In this document: positions 31,589 to 42,311 of the stretch, piece by piece
Layout of the letters: each line of letters opens with the position of its first letter
Numbering within the stretch: position 1 is the first letter of the stretch
NCBI GenBank assembly: GCA_024180945.1
Contig: JAKSGN010000002.1
Location: 3,596,001-3,660,000, forward strand
Length of the DNA stretch: 64,000 nucleotides
From: Macrophomina tecta
Lineage: Eukaryota > Ascomycota > Dothideomycetes > Botryosphaeriales > Botryosphaeriaceae
Direction: 5' to 3'
Notes under the pieces: generated by a model
Databases searched by the model: none
The model's input: the letters and a program-made list of their open reading frames with translations, nothing else
What the model was told of the DNA's origin: nothing
Program-made: the position numbers and the translations under genes

Positions 31589-33487
31589 ATGGCCGACGCG
31601 ACCGACGATGAGCGCGAAGAAGAACTCTCCTCCATTGCTGCCATTTTTCCCGAGCTAGCACTAGACTCTCAAAATCCCTTCAAGGCCTCCATCGACCTCC
31701 CCGTTGCCCCATCTTCTCCGCTCGCTGTAACATTCCCTCCCACTGTCGACGGTGCTCCGCCCACCCCTCTCCCAACACCGCCAGCCTCCGACAATGAGGG
31801 CGCACTCCCCACCGCTATGCCGCTCAAGGCCTCCGTTCAAGAAACCCACCACCTCTCGTACCTTCCGCCGCTCCGGTTGCAGATAACACTGCCCGACGGC
31901 TACCCCGCCGAGAAGCCGCCACACTTCCGCCTATCCACAAATCCCACCTGGCTCCCCGATACTACGTTGAAGAAACTGGTGGATGAGGGGCCTGCGCTAT
32001 GGGAGGAATATGGCCATGGCCAGGTCGTCTTTGCCTACATAGACTTTCTTCAGCAGTCCGCCGAGCGCTGTTTCGACCTGGTCGGCGACGGGGGTGCCAA
32101 GATTGAGGTTGCCGAGGACATGAAGATCCCGCTGCTGGACTACGACACCAAGGCCAAGCGGGAGAGGTTTGAGCGGGAGACGTTCGACTGCGGCGTGTGT
32201 CTCGAGCCGAAGAAGGGCACTGTCTGCTATCGCCTCATGCGCTGCGGCCATGTCTTTTGCGTCGCTTGCCTCCAGGACTTCTACACCAACTGCATCAAGG
32301 AGGGTGACGTTTCGGCCGTCAAGTGTTTGGACCCGACGTGCGGAAAGGAGGATAAGAAGAGTGGCAAAAAGAAGAAAGCGGAGCGGACCATCAGCCCCGG
32401 AGAGCTGCTACAGATCCCCATTGAACCTGACATGGTCAAGCGTTACGTCGAGATGAAGCGCAAGAAGAAGTTGGAAGCAGACAAGGATACCGTATACTGC
32501 CCCCGAAAGTGGTGCCAGGGCCCTGCTCGGTCGAAGAAGTATCCTAAGATCACCGATCTCTCCCAACTGGTCGACTCCGACTCGGAAGACGAAGACGAGT
32601 CTGGCGTCCCGCCCCGGGACAGGGTCGAAGAGCAGATGCGCGGCTCAAAATCCGGCGATCGATTGGCCGTTTGTGAGGACTGCGAGTACGCCTTCTGCCG
32701 TGTCTGCTTGGCGGGTTGGCACGGCGAGTTCGTCCGCTGCTACCCGCGCAACGCTACCGAGTTGACCGAGGAGGAGCAGGCGTCCTACGACTACCTCCGC
32801 CTGCATACGTCGCAGTGCCCAACCTGCTCTTCGCCATGCCAGAAGACCCACGGTTGCAACCATATGTGCTGCTTCCAATGCCGCACTCACTTCTGCTACC
32901 TCTGCAGCGCCTGGCTCGATCCCAGCAACCCATACCAGCACTTCAACAACAAGAAGACCGAGTGCTTCATGCGTCTCTGGGAGTTGGAAGAAGGCGACGA
33001 GGGCAATGGCGACGGCCGTTTTCAAGGCGCCCGCGGCTGGGAGGCTGCCATCGCCGCGGCCAACGAAGCGGACGCTCACGCAATTCAGGCGGCAGAGAAC
33101 GCTGCAGTACCTGCGCCGGCTCCTCTTCCAGATAACGCTGCTATGCCGCCTGCACCAATGCCACCCCGCGCTGATGTCGACCCGCAGCTGGTTATGGCGA
33201 TCAACCAGCTTAGGGTGAGGCCGCCACAGGACCAGCGTCGTCCTCAAGATCAGAATAACCGGAACGTCAACGCGAACCAGGCCCGCCGCGCAAGGCTCCC
33301 TGCTGGTGGAGCAGATGCAAATGCTGCCGGTGGGCGGCGCGTGCGGCTTCACGGTAATGCTCGCATCGGCCAGGAGGACGCGTTGCAGCGCTTTTTGGCC
33401 GCCGCTCAGGCTGACGAGGAGGATGACTGGGACAGCGACGAATTGGGTGAAGAGGGCGACGAGGCCTGGGCTATTCCGGAGCGGTGA
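31589..33487 (+). CDS. ITT1: RWD-RBR E3 ubiquitin ligase (RNF14/Itt1-like)
   Basis: A single exon of 632 residues. The order of domains defines the class: an RWD domain at 8-165 with PLRLQITLPDGYPAEKPPHF, then RING1 at about 199-255 (CGVC, CGHVFC, CLQDFYTNCI, CLDPTC), an IBR at about 300-380 (YCPRKWC, CEDCEYAFCRVC, GWHGEF), and RING2 at about 408-440 (CPTCSSPCQKTHGCNHMCC, CYLC). The Cys in GCNHM is the position that carries ubiquitin as a thioester in RBR ligases. Basic insert KKSGKKKKAE lies in RING1-IBR. The tail of about 150 residues is Ala/Pro/Asn-rich and acidic at the very end. Yeast Itt1 has been linked to translation termination; human RNF14 to stalled-ribosome and receptor biology. 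Assignment to the family is firm, the exact role is inference. Confidence 0.93.
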   Translation: MADATDDEREEELSSIAAIFPELALDSQNPFKASIDLPVAPSSPLAVTFPPTVDGAPPTPLPTPPASDNEGALPTAMPLKASVQETHHLSYLPPLRLQITLPDGYPAEKPPHFRLSTNPTWLPDTTLKKLVDEGPALWEEYGHGQVVFAYIDFLQQSAERCFDLVGDGGAKIEVAEDMKIPLLDYDTKAKRERFERETFDCGVCLEPKKGTVCYRLMRCGHVFCVACLQDFYTNCIKEGDVSAVKCLDPTCGKEDKKSGKKKKAERTISPGELLQIPIEPDMVKRYVEMKRKKKLEADKDTVYCPRKWCQGPARSKKYPKITDLSQLVDSDSEDEDESGVPPRDRVEEQMRGSKSGDRLAVCEDCEYAFCRVCLAGWHGEFVRCYPRNATELTEEEQASYDYLRLHTSQCPTCSSPCQKTHGCNHMCCFQCRTHFCYLCSAWLDPSNPYQHFNNKKTECFMRLWELEEGDEGNGDGRFQGARGWEAAIAAANEADAHAIQAAENAAVPAPAPLPDNAAMPPAPMPPRADVDPQLVMAINQLRVRPPQDQRRPQDQNNRNVNANQARRARLPAGGADANAAGGRRVRLHGNARIGQEDALQRFLAAAQADEEDDWDSDELGEEGDEAWAIPER

Positions 33488-34854
33488 CTACATGGCTACA
33501 CAAATACTGGACATGTCTATAATGGACGGAGGAGGTAAAAAGTATTGGCTGTCGTTTGCATGGCGCGGAGTTTTCTTTTTGGATTATAGCATGGGAATTG
33601 GTCGGCTTGACCTGGTCTGGGGCGTTTCTTAATGATTCCCATGGGATTTTCTGGGTCTTTTCGTTGTTGCCTACCAACATAGGGACTCAAACTTCTGACA
33701 GGGGCGTATGTACATACAGTGAAGTGAATATGAATCTGTCGATCTTTCTGATGGTTTGAAGCTAGTCCTTGCGGATTGATCAAGTCCACAAGGCATGCGC
33801 CCCAACGTAATACGCATATCCATTTCCACATTTCTTTCCTCATGTCGCCGGCAGGATGGTGCAGCACGTATGGCAGCCCGTATCAACTTACCGTGTGCGC
33901 GTACCACCTAGGAGACATCAGGAACACTATGGACTGCCCGTTTTGGGAATGCCACGACCGGCATTCGTTGAGAGCACGGACAATCAACCCCATCTGAAAC
34001 ACAGCTACGATGGCTTTCAGCAAGCTTAGAACGTATCAATGTATCGCAGTGAAAAATAGCCAATACCAGCACATCCGTAACGCGTCCCTTGGTGTCAATT
34101 TCTTGGAATGAAGCGCTCAACGACTCTCCGTTTTACACATTCACAGTGAGACAGGAACGATAGGCACAATGCTATTCAGGCGGACGGTGAGGGACTGGAG
34201 GGAGGATAAAGCGTTGGAGAGGAGTACGGTGGAGTCGGGTTTGTTGGTGACAGTGTTGGAAGATTTGTTGGAAGTATTGGAGGTGACGAGGGCTGAGGGG
34301 AAGGAGAGGATGGTGGTGGGGAGGGAGGAAAAATGAGGTGCTTGAGGGGTGGATGGGAGGAGTGGTTCCTCTTCTCTGCTAGTTTGGGTGCCGAGGCTTT
34401 CGCTCACTCAACGTATTACTTCCCGGCTCGCCTTTATCGATGCTTCCTCTGCTAGCAGGAAAGTAGGGGGCTATGGGGAAGGCTATGGCTTTGCGCATTG
34501 AGGTGTCTGGACTGGGTTTCTGGATCGGCAGCGAGCTCGTGACTCGCATCAAAAAGTTTTTCTTTTTTTTCTCTTCCCGATGACAACAGCTCATATGCAT
34601 TGCGAGCGTCCGTATAGACAACTCTGCGTTGCCAGCGTTCTCCTTTCGTCTGGCATGGAAATACCTCTGTCCTTGTGTCCTTCCTCCCTCCTTTACCTTA
34701 ATATACCATGTGCAGCAGTCATGATGTTGTATTTGACGTGGCGTGGGCGCTCTTGCTATATATTCATTATAGAGCAGAACTGACGGTAGGTATTGGAGCG
34801 TCAAAGTGGCGTGCCGCCGCGAAATCTCAGTTTGAGAGTGATCGCACTATTTCT
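33488..34854. other. Convergent intergenic region
   Basis: Between the 3' ends of the RBR ligase and Sld7 genes. An 88-codon frame on the complement (34141-34407) rich in Ser, Thr and Pro and ending in SLQSLTVRLNSIVPIVPVSL has coding-like composition but no ATG; it could be a last exon of a small gene or of Sld7 by alternative splicing. Not supported as a gene. Confidence 0.4.
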
Positions 34855-36438
34855 TCATCCCCCCTGCCTTCTTATTACAGGCGTATGTACTTTCGCACCA
34901 CTCAAACTTACCGCATTCCCAAAGTGACCACCTCTCTGCGCGAACGGACTTCCTTCCACGCCGGCAGTCGGAGTACCGAATGGCTGTTGAGCCGCCGGAG
35001 TCACAGCAGCACTCGAGTGCTCGACCGGAAGGGGCATGGCAAGCGGATCAGTGCAGAAGATGGCCAACAGCTTATCAACAATCTCGCGCAGCTGTTCCAT
35101 ACGCAAAGCGAGAGGCTCGGTGGCAATGTAGTTTCGCTGTAAGCGCAAATCAGGTTAGCTGGCGGCCCAAGTAGACGCAGACCGGTCAGGGAGAGCAGGC
35201 CTCTCACCATCGCAAACACCGTCCCACGATACGCCTGATGGTAGACGAGCTTATACTCCTCATCCCTCGCCGCATCTTCCGGAGTCACGGCCTCCTCCGC
35301 ACCCGTAATCGAGCCTTTCCTCGCGGTCGCCTTCTTCCGTTGCTGAAGCCCGTACATCCGCATACCCGCCATCACGAGTCTCGAAACAGTGTCTTTGTTC
35401 CGCGACTCGACAGACTGCTCTTGGCTCCCGCCCGCGCCGAGTCCATCTGCGACGCTCGTTACGCGCGACAACCCAGAAGCCGTGCGCTTGCCGCCCTCCA
35501 GGAGGCTCCCCTTTCTACTGCTAACCCCGACCGCATCCCCGCTCAAGCTTAAGCTGGGTGACCGCGACAGCGTACGCCCATGATTCCTCACGCCGTCCGT
35601 TGACGAAGGCCGTGAGGGCGCATCTCTCCCAGGATCGAAGGCATCCGAGACCGAGCGCCTGTGCTGGAGCGGCAGAGTGGGCGCGTTGGTTGGTTTTGAG
35701 GCTGCTGCGGCTGCGGCTATGCTCTCGCCGCCTTTCCGACGGGCGCGCTTGCGGCGCTCGGTGGCTTCGTCGAAGAGGGAAGAGACGCTCTGGCGTTTGC
35801 GGGAGTGCTGCGTCTCGCCGGGGTCCGGGAAGAGCGCAGGAAGGAACTCTCCGTCGATTGGGGAGTCACCCGAAGGGAGTAGAGCATCGGGAGATTGAGG
35901 AGGTGTGCTGACCGGTGGGTGCTTGCGCAGGAGGTCAGAGGATAAGGGAATGGCGTGGATGGTGAGCGCGGAGGCGTCTGCGGGGGACGATGTCGCATCT
36001 GCTAGCGAACCTGGGTTGTGTGCATAAAATAACATTTCCGTTGCAGTCGGAGAGGCGCTGTTGGTAGTCTCTCGTTGGATTTGGGCCAGGATGCCTAGGG
36101 GGGATTGTATGGTAGAGGCCTGCTCCCACCAATGTTCTGCATCTTTTTCCAAGCCGTGGCCGCCAAGTAACAGAGCGCAGAACCAATTTTGAGTTACTTG
36201 TGATTGTGAGTAGACTTCTAGAGGTGGGCTGATGGCGAGAAAGAGAGGGATGCGCGAGACATCCACGACCGCCAGAAAGCGGAGCGAGATGCGGTCAAGT
36301 GTCGGGGCAGCATCATGCGTCGCGACAAGCTCGATGTCTTCAAACAATATTAGCCATGGCCCGCGGATCGGCTTGGAATCGCTTACCTGGAATCGCCCCG
36401 CCATCTGGAAGCTCAATTTCACCTTTCCAGATGTCCAT
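34855..36438 (-). CDS. SLD7: DNA replication regulator Sld7
   Basis: Three exons on the complement, 36438-36387, 36337-35208 and 35136-34855 (introns 49 and 71 nt), give 487 residues. The first intron is required: it joins MDIWKGEIELPDGGAIP to DIELVATHDAAPTLDRISL and drops a read-through stretch. The N-terminal domain continues with FLAVVDVSRIPLFLAISPPL. The centre is a disordered Ser/Pro-rich linker with basic clusters (RRKRARRKGG). The C-terminal Sld7 domain starts at SRNKDTVSRLVMAGMRMYGL and runs through DEEYKLVYHQAYRGTVFAM into RNYIATEPLALRMEQLREIV and DKLLAIFCTDPL. Sld7 binds Sld3 and helps load Cdc45 at origins. A GTAAGT near the end (after GGHFGNA) may be a donor for a further C-terminal exon, so the last 20 residues are uncertain. 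Confidence 0.87.
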
Positions 36439-36622
36439 GGCGAAGAAATAGCTGTGGGTGGGTTCTGACTGACGTAGAAGCGTCGTCCAGTTGACGCGCC
36501 GCGCGACGCGTCTCCCGCTTCGTGATCACATGACCACTCTGCCAATTTCATCGAACATATCCACACTCGAAGTAATCATGTTTCATGCATTAAACTACAT
36601 ATTCATTCGGTAACCGTGTCAA

Positions 36623-38493
36623 CTAAGAAGAACCCCAACGCTTCCAGAACTTCCATCCTCCCTTTTCTCCCTTTTCCCGCTTGCTGCCTATCCTCCACCA
36701 GTAGATGGGCACACCGGCCAAGATAAAAGCAAGTACAATCAGAGTCTGGATCGGCTCTGCCACGACTGCTCTACTGACAAGAAACAGACTCACGCAACAG
36801 AAGATGATCGGCGTGGTAATCCACGTCTTGTATGGTCTTTCCAGCTCGGGCTCCCTTACTCTCAGCACAATCAGACCCAGCACCGTGAAAAAGTAGAACG
36901 TGTAACCCGCAACACCGTAGAACGTGACCAGCGTGTCGAACTCGCCGATGACGACATAGATGGCCGTCAGAGTGGCATTGAGCAACATTGCGTTGATGGG
37001 CGTAAAGAATACACCAACGTCATCAGAAATCATACGCGCAAAGCGTCCGGCCTGGCGGCCACCTCTGTTTCCCAGCCGCACTGCAGTCCGCTTTCCAACG
37101 CCAATCTTGCCAAACAGTTCGGGAAGATAGCCTTCTTTGCCCGCTGCATACACCAGTCTTCCGCTCGTGAATGTTGTGGCATTCAAGGCGCCGAAACAGC
37201 TGCCTCCCACGGCAAGAGCAAGAATGAGAGATCCAATAGGTCCAAGCACTTGTGAGCCGAATGCGACGGCAACCGTATTGCTCGATTCGATCGTCGCAGA
37301 GGGAAGAACCAGGAAGTATGCGACGTTTGCGAGAAGATAGCTGAGGATGACGAGGGGAAGGGAGGTATGAATGACCCGCGGGAGATCGCGTGCTGGATTC
37401 ACGAATTCGCCGGTTACATAGTTGACCTGTTCCGAATCAGCAAAGAGAGTGCTGTAGTATGTGCAAATCTTACGTTGTCCCACCCGTCGAACGCCCATAA
37501 TCCAGCGTACAGGGCGACGGCCAAATTGGAGATGTTGTCGTTGGTCCCCTCGAACCAACCCTTGGATTTCCAGTCATCGCTTGCGTTTCCTTTCCACGAC
37601 CAACCCGTAACCGCGACCACAATGCCAGTGATGGTAACTCCGAGCAATGCAACAAATTTCAAAAACATGAAAAAAGCGGCGCTCCTGGTGCCGAGCTTCG
37701 TAGAGACACAGTTGAGGAATGTAACCAAAACCAAGCCGGCCAGCGCAACGCCTTTGTTGAGCCAGAAGCTGATTTCCATGGCGTCTGGGCCTATGACAGC
37801 GCGCACACAGTACTCTCCGAAAATAATGGCGATGATGGCGGCCGAACCAGGCTTCAACACCATGACAGCGCACCAGGTGAAGAGGAAGCCAGCCCATTCT
37901 CCGAAAATCTTGGACAAGTAGACCTGGGCGCCGCCGTTGAGCGGAATGGCGCCTCCCAGCTCCGCGTAACTCGCCGCACCGGTCCAGGCCAGAATGCCCG
38001 CAATGACCCAGATTATGAGGGCAGCGCCTGGCGACCCGGCATTGGCGTTGACCTGGCTCGGAGAGGAGAAGATGCCTGAGCCGATGATCAGGCCAACAAC
38101 CAGCGACAGGCCGTTAAGGTACGTCAGCGACTTGTGCTTCTCCAGCGACCCGCCATGCCGCGCGTTTGCAGAGTCCAAGTCGGCGGTGGAGGGCGCGCCC
38201 AGAGCAGTGTATCCGCCGGCGGTGGTCGACAAAGGGAAGAGGTTCGAGGCGAAGTCGAAGGCGGAGGAGACCGAGTAGGAGCGGCCATGGCGGCCCAGGC
38301 TGGCGGGGTTCTGGTCGTTGAGAGGGTCCTCCTCGTCGAGTGACAGGCGGCGCGACGAGGCAGCGCCTGACTCCGACGAGAGCGAACTCCGGCGGGAGAG
38401 GTGGGAGGAAGAGGCAAGGGAGGCTAGCTCGAGCGAGTCGCGGAGGGGTTCGCGGGTGGAGAGGTTGGCATAGCCGCCGGTCGCGCGAGACAT
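36623..38493 (-). CDS. Amino-acid permease, APC superfamily (LAT/Mup1-like)
   Basis: Exons 38493-37474 and 37426-36623 on the complement with a 47-nt intron (GTAAGA...AACAG) give 607 residues. The first 130 residues are a hydrophilic Ser-rich cytosolic tail with many possible phosphorylation sites (SRRSSLSSES, GRSYSVSS). Twelve or so membrane spans follow. TM1 has the unwound substrate-binding motif GLIIGSGIFSSPSQV; TM6 has LYAGLWAFDGWDNVNYVTGE, which spans the intron; IPLNGGAQVY is in TM3. These match L-type amino acid transporters and fungal high-affinity methionine permeases. An unusual insert of about 20 residues (RLGNRGGRQAGRFARMISDD) precedes TPINAML; no splice signals allow it to be an intron. 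Probably plasma-membrane amino-acid uptake. It shares a 283-bp promoter with the LeuRS gene. Confidence 0.9.
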
Positions 38494-38776
38494 GGCGGGC
38501 GTGAGGACGGTGGTCGGGCAGGCGTGCTAGCTGGGAGGCAGACGGCGCAGAGCCATGCTCGTCGAGGAGAGAAAGCGTGCAGGTGGTTAATTCGAGGGCA
38601 GAGAGCAACTGGTGCGCTTGGCGCAGGGGAACTTGGTGATTGACGCGCCGAAGCTCCTCTCGCGCGCGGGCCACGACGCGCCCGCAGCTTGACTTTTTGT
38701 TCCACCGTCGTGTCGTGCGTCTCGCGCGTCCAGCCGACTCTCTGCGCCCGCGCACCGCCATGCTCTGCCGCCGTCG
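38494..38776. promoter_or_regulatory. Short bidirectional promoter, permease / mitochondrial LeuRS
   Basis: Only 283 bp separate the two ATGs. The region is GC-rich without an obvious TATA box. It includes the upstream ORF described next. Confidence 0.6.
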
Positions 38777-38780
38777 ATGA
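38760..38780 (+). promoter_or_regulatory. uORF whose stop overlaps the LeuRS start codon
   Basis: ATG at 38760 in a strong context (ACCGCCATGC) opens a six-residue peptide MLCRRR and ends with TGA at 38778-38780. That stop overlaps the main ATG (38777-38779) as ATGA. Ribosomes starting here would end exactly at the main start, so LeuRS would need leaky scanning or reinitiation. Whether the transcript contains the uORF is not known from sequence. Confidence 0.5.
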
Positions 38781-41700
38781 AGGGCCTCAATGCGTTCGCT
38801 GCCGGCTTGCGGCGGCCCCAGCGGCTGTTCCCCCCGCTGAACGCCCGCGCCGTCCTCCTCCGCACCGCCTCCACCAAAGCAGACCGGCTCGACTTCCAGG
38901 CAATTGACGCGAAGTGGCGCCAGCGGTGGGAGGCCGCCGCTGCCAATGCCAGGCACGCGGCTGTGACCGACCGTCCCAATGCCTACGTTCTCCCCATGTT
39001 CCCGTATCCCTCCGGCACTCTCCATCTCGGCCACCTGCGCGTATACACCATCTCCGACGTGCTCGCGCGCTTCAAGCATATGCAGGGGCATGATGTAATC
39101 CATACAATGGGCTGGGATGCCTTCGGTCTGCCTGCTGAGAATGCGGCGATCGAGCGGGGCATTGATCCCGCCGACTGGACCATCTCCAATATCGCCAAAA
39201 TGAAGGAACAGCTGCAGGGAATGAACGGCCGATGGGACTGGGACAGGGTATGTCGCGGCCTGGCTCAGCTCCGTACATCCATAGCTAATGCCAGTCTTTC
39301 CCCTGCAGGAATTTATGACTTGTGACCCTGCCTTCTATAAGCACACCCAGCGGATCTTCCTTCTTATGCACGAGCGTGGTTTGGCCTACCGGGCTAAGTC
39401 TCTCGTCAATTGGGACCCAGTCGAGAAGACCGTCCTCGCCAACGAGCAGGTGAGGCCATTGCGCCGTAAGCAGCCACATTTCTAACATCGCCTAGGTTGA
39501 TGCCAACGGCAAATCGTGGCGATCCGGCGCTCAAGTGGAGAAGGTCCACCTGGAGCAGTGGTTCCTTCGCATCACCGCCTTCAAGGAAGACCTTCTCAAT
39601 GATCTCGACCTCTTGGCCAAGAGCGAGCGGTGGCCGGAACGTGTTCTCTCCATGCAGAAGAATTGGATCGGCAAATCCAAAGGCTCCAAGCTCCACTTCA
39701 AGCTCGAAAGTTCTCCGGAGGCCAAACCTCTTGCCGACATTGAAGTCTTCACAACCCGCGCGGATACTCTCTTTGGTGTTCAGTATATTGCGCTGTCAAT
39801 GAACCATCCATTTGTACACGAAAAGGCCAAAACCGATGACGGTTTGAGGCAATTCTTGGAACAGGCCGAGCATTTCCCACAAGACTCCAAAGATGGCTAT
39901 CTCCTTCCGGGAGTATACGCCGTCAATCCTGCTTTCGACTTTGCCACCGCGGACACGACGGTTCAGAACCCCCTTCCCGTGTATGTAGCGCCTTACGTTT
40001 TGGATGACTACGGATCGGGAGCTGCGATGGGTGTGCCGGGCCATGATGCCCGGGACCACGCATTCTGGACAAAGAACCAAGGAAACCAGCCCATCGTTAC
40101 GGTTATTACTCCAGACAATGTTGACTCAAGCTCCATGCCAACCAGCCAAGATGAAGCATTTGTCCACAAGGGCAGGCTAACGGAAGCATGTGGTCCGTTC
40201 AAAAAGCTCTCCTCTGACGAGGCAATCGATCGCATCATAAAGCAACTGCAGGAAAAGGGCCAACAGGCAGAACATGTCGACCAGTGGCGCCTCCGTGACT
40301 GGCTCATAAGCCGTCAGCGTTACTGGGGAACCCCTATTCCCATGATCCATTGCGACTCCTGCGGCCCTGTCCCCGTACCGGAATCCGATCTTCCCGTAGA
40401 GCTGCCCAAGTTAAGCTCTGGTCAAATGCTCGGCAAGGGAGGAAACCCTCTCGCTGATATTCCGGAGTTCGTTAACACGACTTGCCCCAAATGTAACAAT
40501 CCTGCAAAGCGTGAGACGGACACAATGGACACGTTCATGGATTCTTCATGGTATTTCTTCCGTTTTGCGGACCCACACAACGAGAAGGCTCCTATTGCTG
40601 CCGATGCTGCCGATGCTCGCCTACCGGTCGATATCTACATTGGTGGTGTTGAGCATGCCATCCTTCATCTCCTCTACGCCCGGTTCATCTCCAAGTTCCT
40701 TGCTACAACTCCTCTGTGGCCCAGTGGAGGAGGTCCCGACAACAAGGGTGAACCCTTCAGGAAGCTGATAACCCAAGGCATGGTTCATGGCAGGACCTAC
40801 ACTGATCCTGACAGCGGTCGCTTCCTCAGACCTGAAGAGGTCGATCTCAAGAATCCATCCAAACCAGTCATGAAAGAAACGGGCAAGCCACCAAATGTCA
40901 GTTTCGAGAAGATGTCGAAGAGCAAGTACAATGGCGTCGACCCTAGCGAGTGCATCAGCAAGTACGGTGCAGACGCGACTCGCGCCCACATGCTTTTCCA
41001 AGCCCCGGCCACCGAGGTCCTCGAATGGGACGAGGAAAAAATCGCCGGCATCCAACGATGGCTGCAGAGAGTCTGGCGTGTTACCCAACGCGCGGGAGAA
41101 ATGAAAATACCTGACGAATTCCGCAACGAAAAGCTAAAGGATGTCTCCATTGCCGACGACATCACCCTCGCCACCCACCAAACCATCAAATCCGTAACCA
41201 CCTCCCTTACCTCGACCTACGCCCTAAACACCGTCATCTCCGATCTCACCAAACTCACCAATACCCTCGACGGCCTCCAAAACAACCTTGAAGTCGCCGC
41301 CCTCCCCCCTGCCGCGCAAACCTACCTCGCGCAAGCTTACCACCGCAGCGTCAAATGCCTGCTCACCATGCTCGCCCCTATCTGCCCAGCCTTCGCTGAA
41401 GAGTGCTGGGAAACCCTCCACATCGCCCTCTCCTCGGAGCGGCCGCACGCCACCGCCACAACGGCAGCCACAACAACCGGCAACAGCATCTTCAACCAGC
41501 CCTTCCCGGCGCATAGCGACGCCCTCCTCGCCGCCCTCTCCCGCCGCACCCTCACCGCCGCCATCCAGGTCAACGGCAAGCTCGCCTTCACCCTCGACCT
41601 GCCCGCCCCGCCCGACCACCTGCTCGACGCCCATCGCCGCCATGAGCCGCTGACTCCCTTCACCCTCGACGCCCTCGCCGACGTTCCCGCCCACAACATC

Positions 41701-42006
41701 CCCACCGACCATTTCGCCAAGACGGGCCTGGAGGCCTGGATCACCGCCCACGTCTTCGCGTCGCCCCACGGCGCTAAGCTCTTCGGCCCGGATCGTCGCT
41801 ACGACCAGCTGAATGCGCAGAAGCGGATCAGGAAAATTGTCGTGGTGAAAGGCGGGAGGACGGTGAATTATGTGATTTCGCGCGTGACGCGGAAGAAGGT
41901 CAAGCAGGAGAATAATAAGGTGTATAGGGAGTTGAAGGCCGAGGAGGAGAAGGGGACGCCGTCGGCCTGGGACAGGTATGCTGAGGAGGCGAAGAAGGGG
42001 TGGTAG
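38777..42006 (+). CDS. NAM2: Mitochondrial leucyl-tRNA synthetase
   Basis: Exons 38777-39247, 39309-39449 and 39496-42006 (introns 61 and 46 nt, all phase 0) give 1,040 residues. The enzyme charges tRNA-Leu with leucine. The N-terminus [18 protein letters not shown] is a mitochondrial targeting peptide. Class I signature HLGH is in [15 protein letters not shown] near 83, followed by [13 protein letters not shown]. The CP1 editing domain is present ([25 protein letters not shown]). [28 protein letters not shown] and the KMSKS loop in [12 protein letters not shown] near 675 complete the catalytic core. The anticodon-binding and C-terminal extension follow. It is the bacterial/organellar LeuRS type, as expected for Nam2, which in yeast also helps splice mitochondrial introns. 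The last 300 bp use very GC-rich codons. Confidence 0.95.
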
Positions 42007-42311
42007 AAGGATTAAGAGGCGATGCTGTATGTTTGCATATGTAGATAGTGCGGGTAGGGAAGGATGGAGGTGTGTATGATAGAAACCTCTACGTGTGTGA
42101 TTTAAAGAGAAAAGAAATAGTAGCGTCTTTCCACTCAGAGATGTCTTAATTATGGTACAGTGATAGTTACATTTGGTCAAATAAGTGCTTTTACTCGCTA
42201 GCTCGTCCCATTGCTCCAGACACATGGAGAGGCATTACGACGAATGAAATTGCGAAGATGCTCATTATTCACCGAAAGCTGAACTTCTGTACAACTGTCT
42301 CACTCTCTTCA

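Noticed and set aside
34141..34804. Small gene on the complement after Sld7
   Set aside because: Two coding-like segments exist but no GT-AG pair joins them in frame and the second lacks an ATG.
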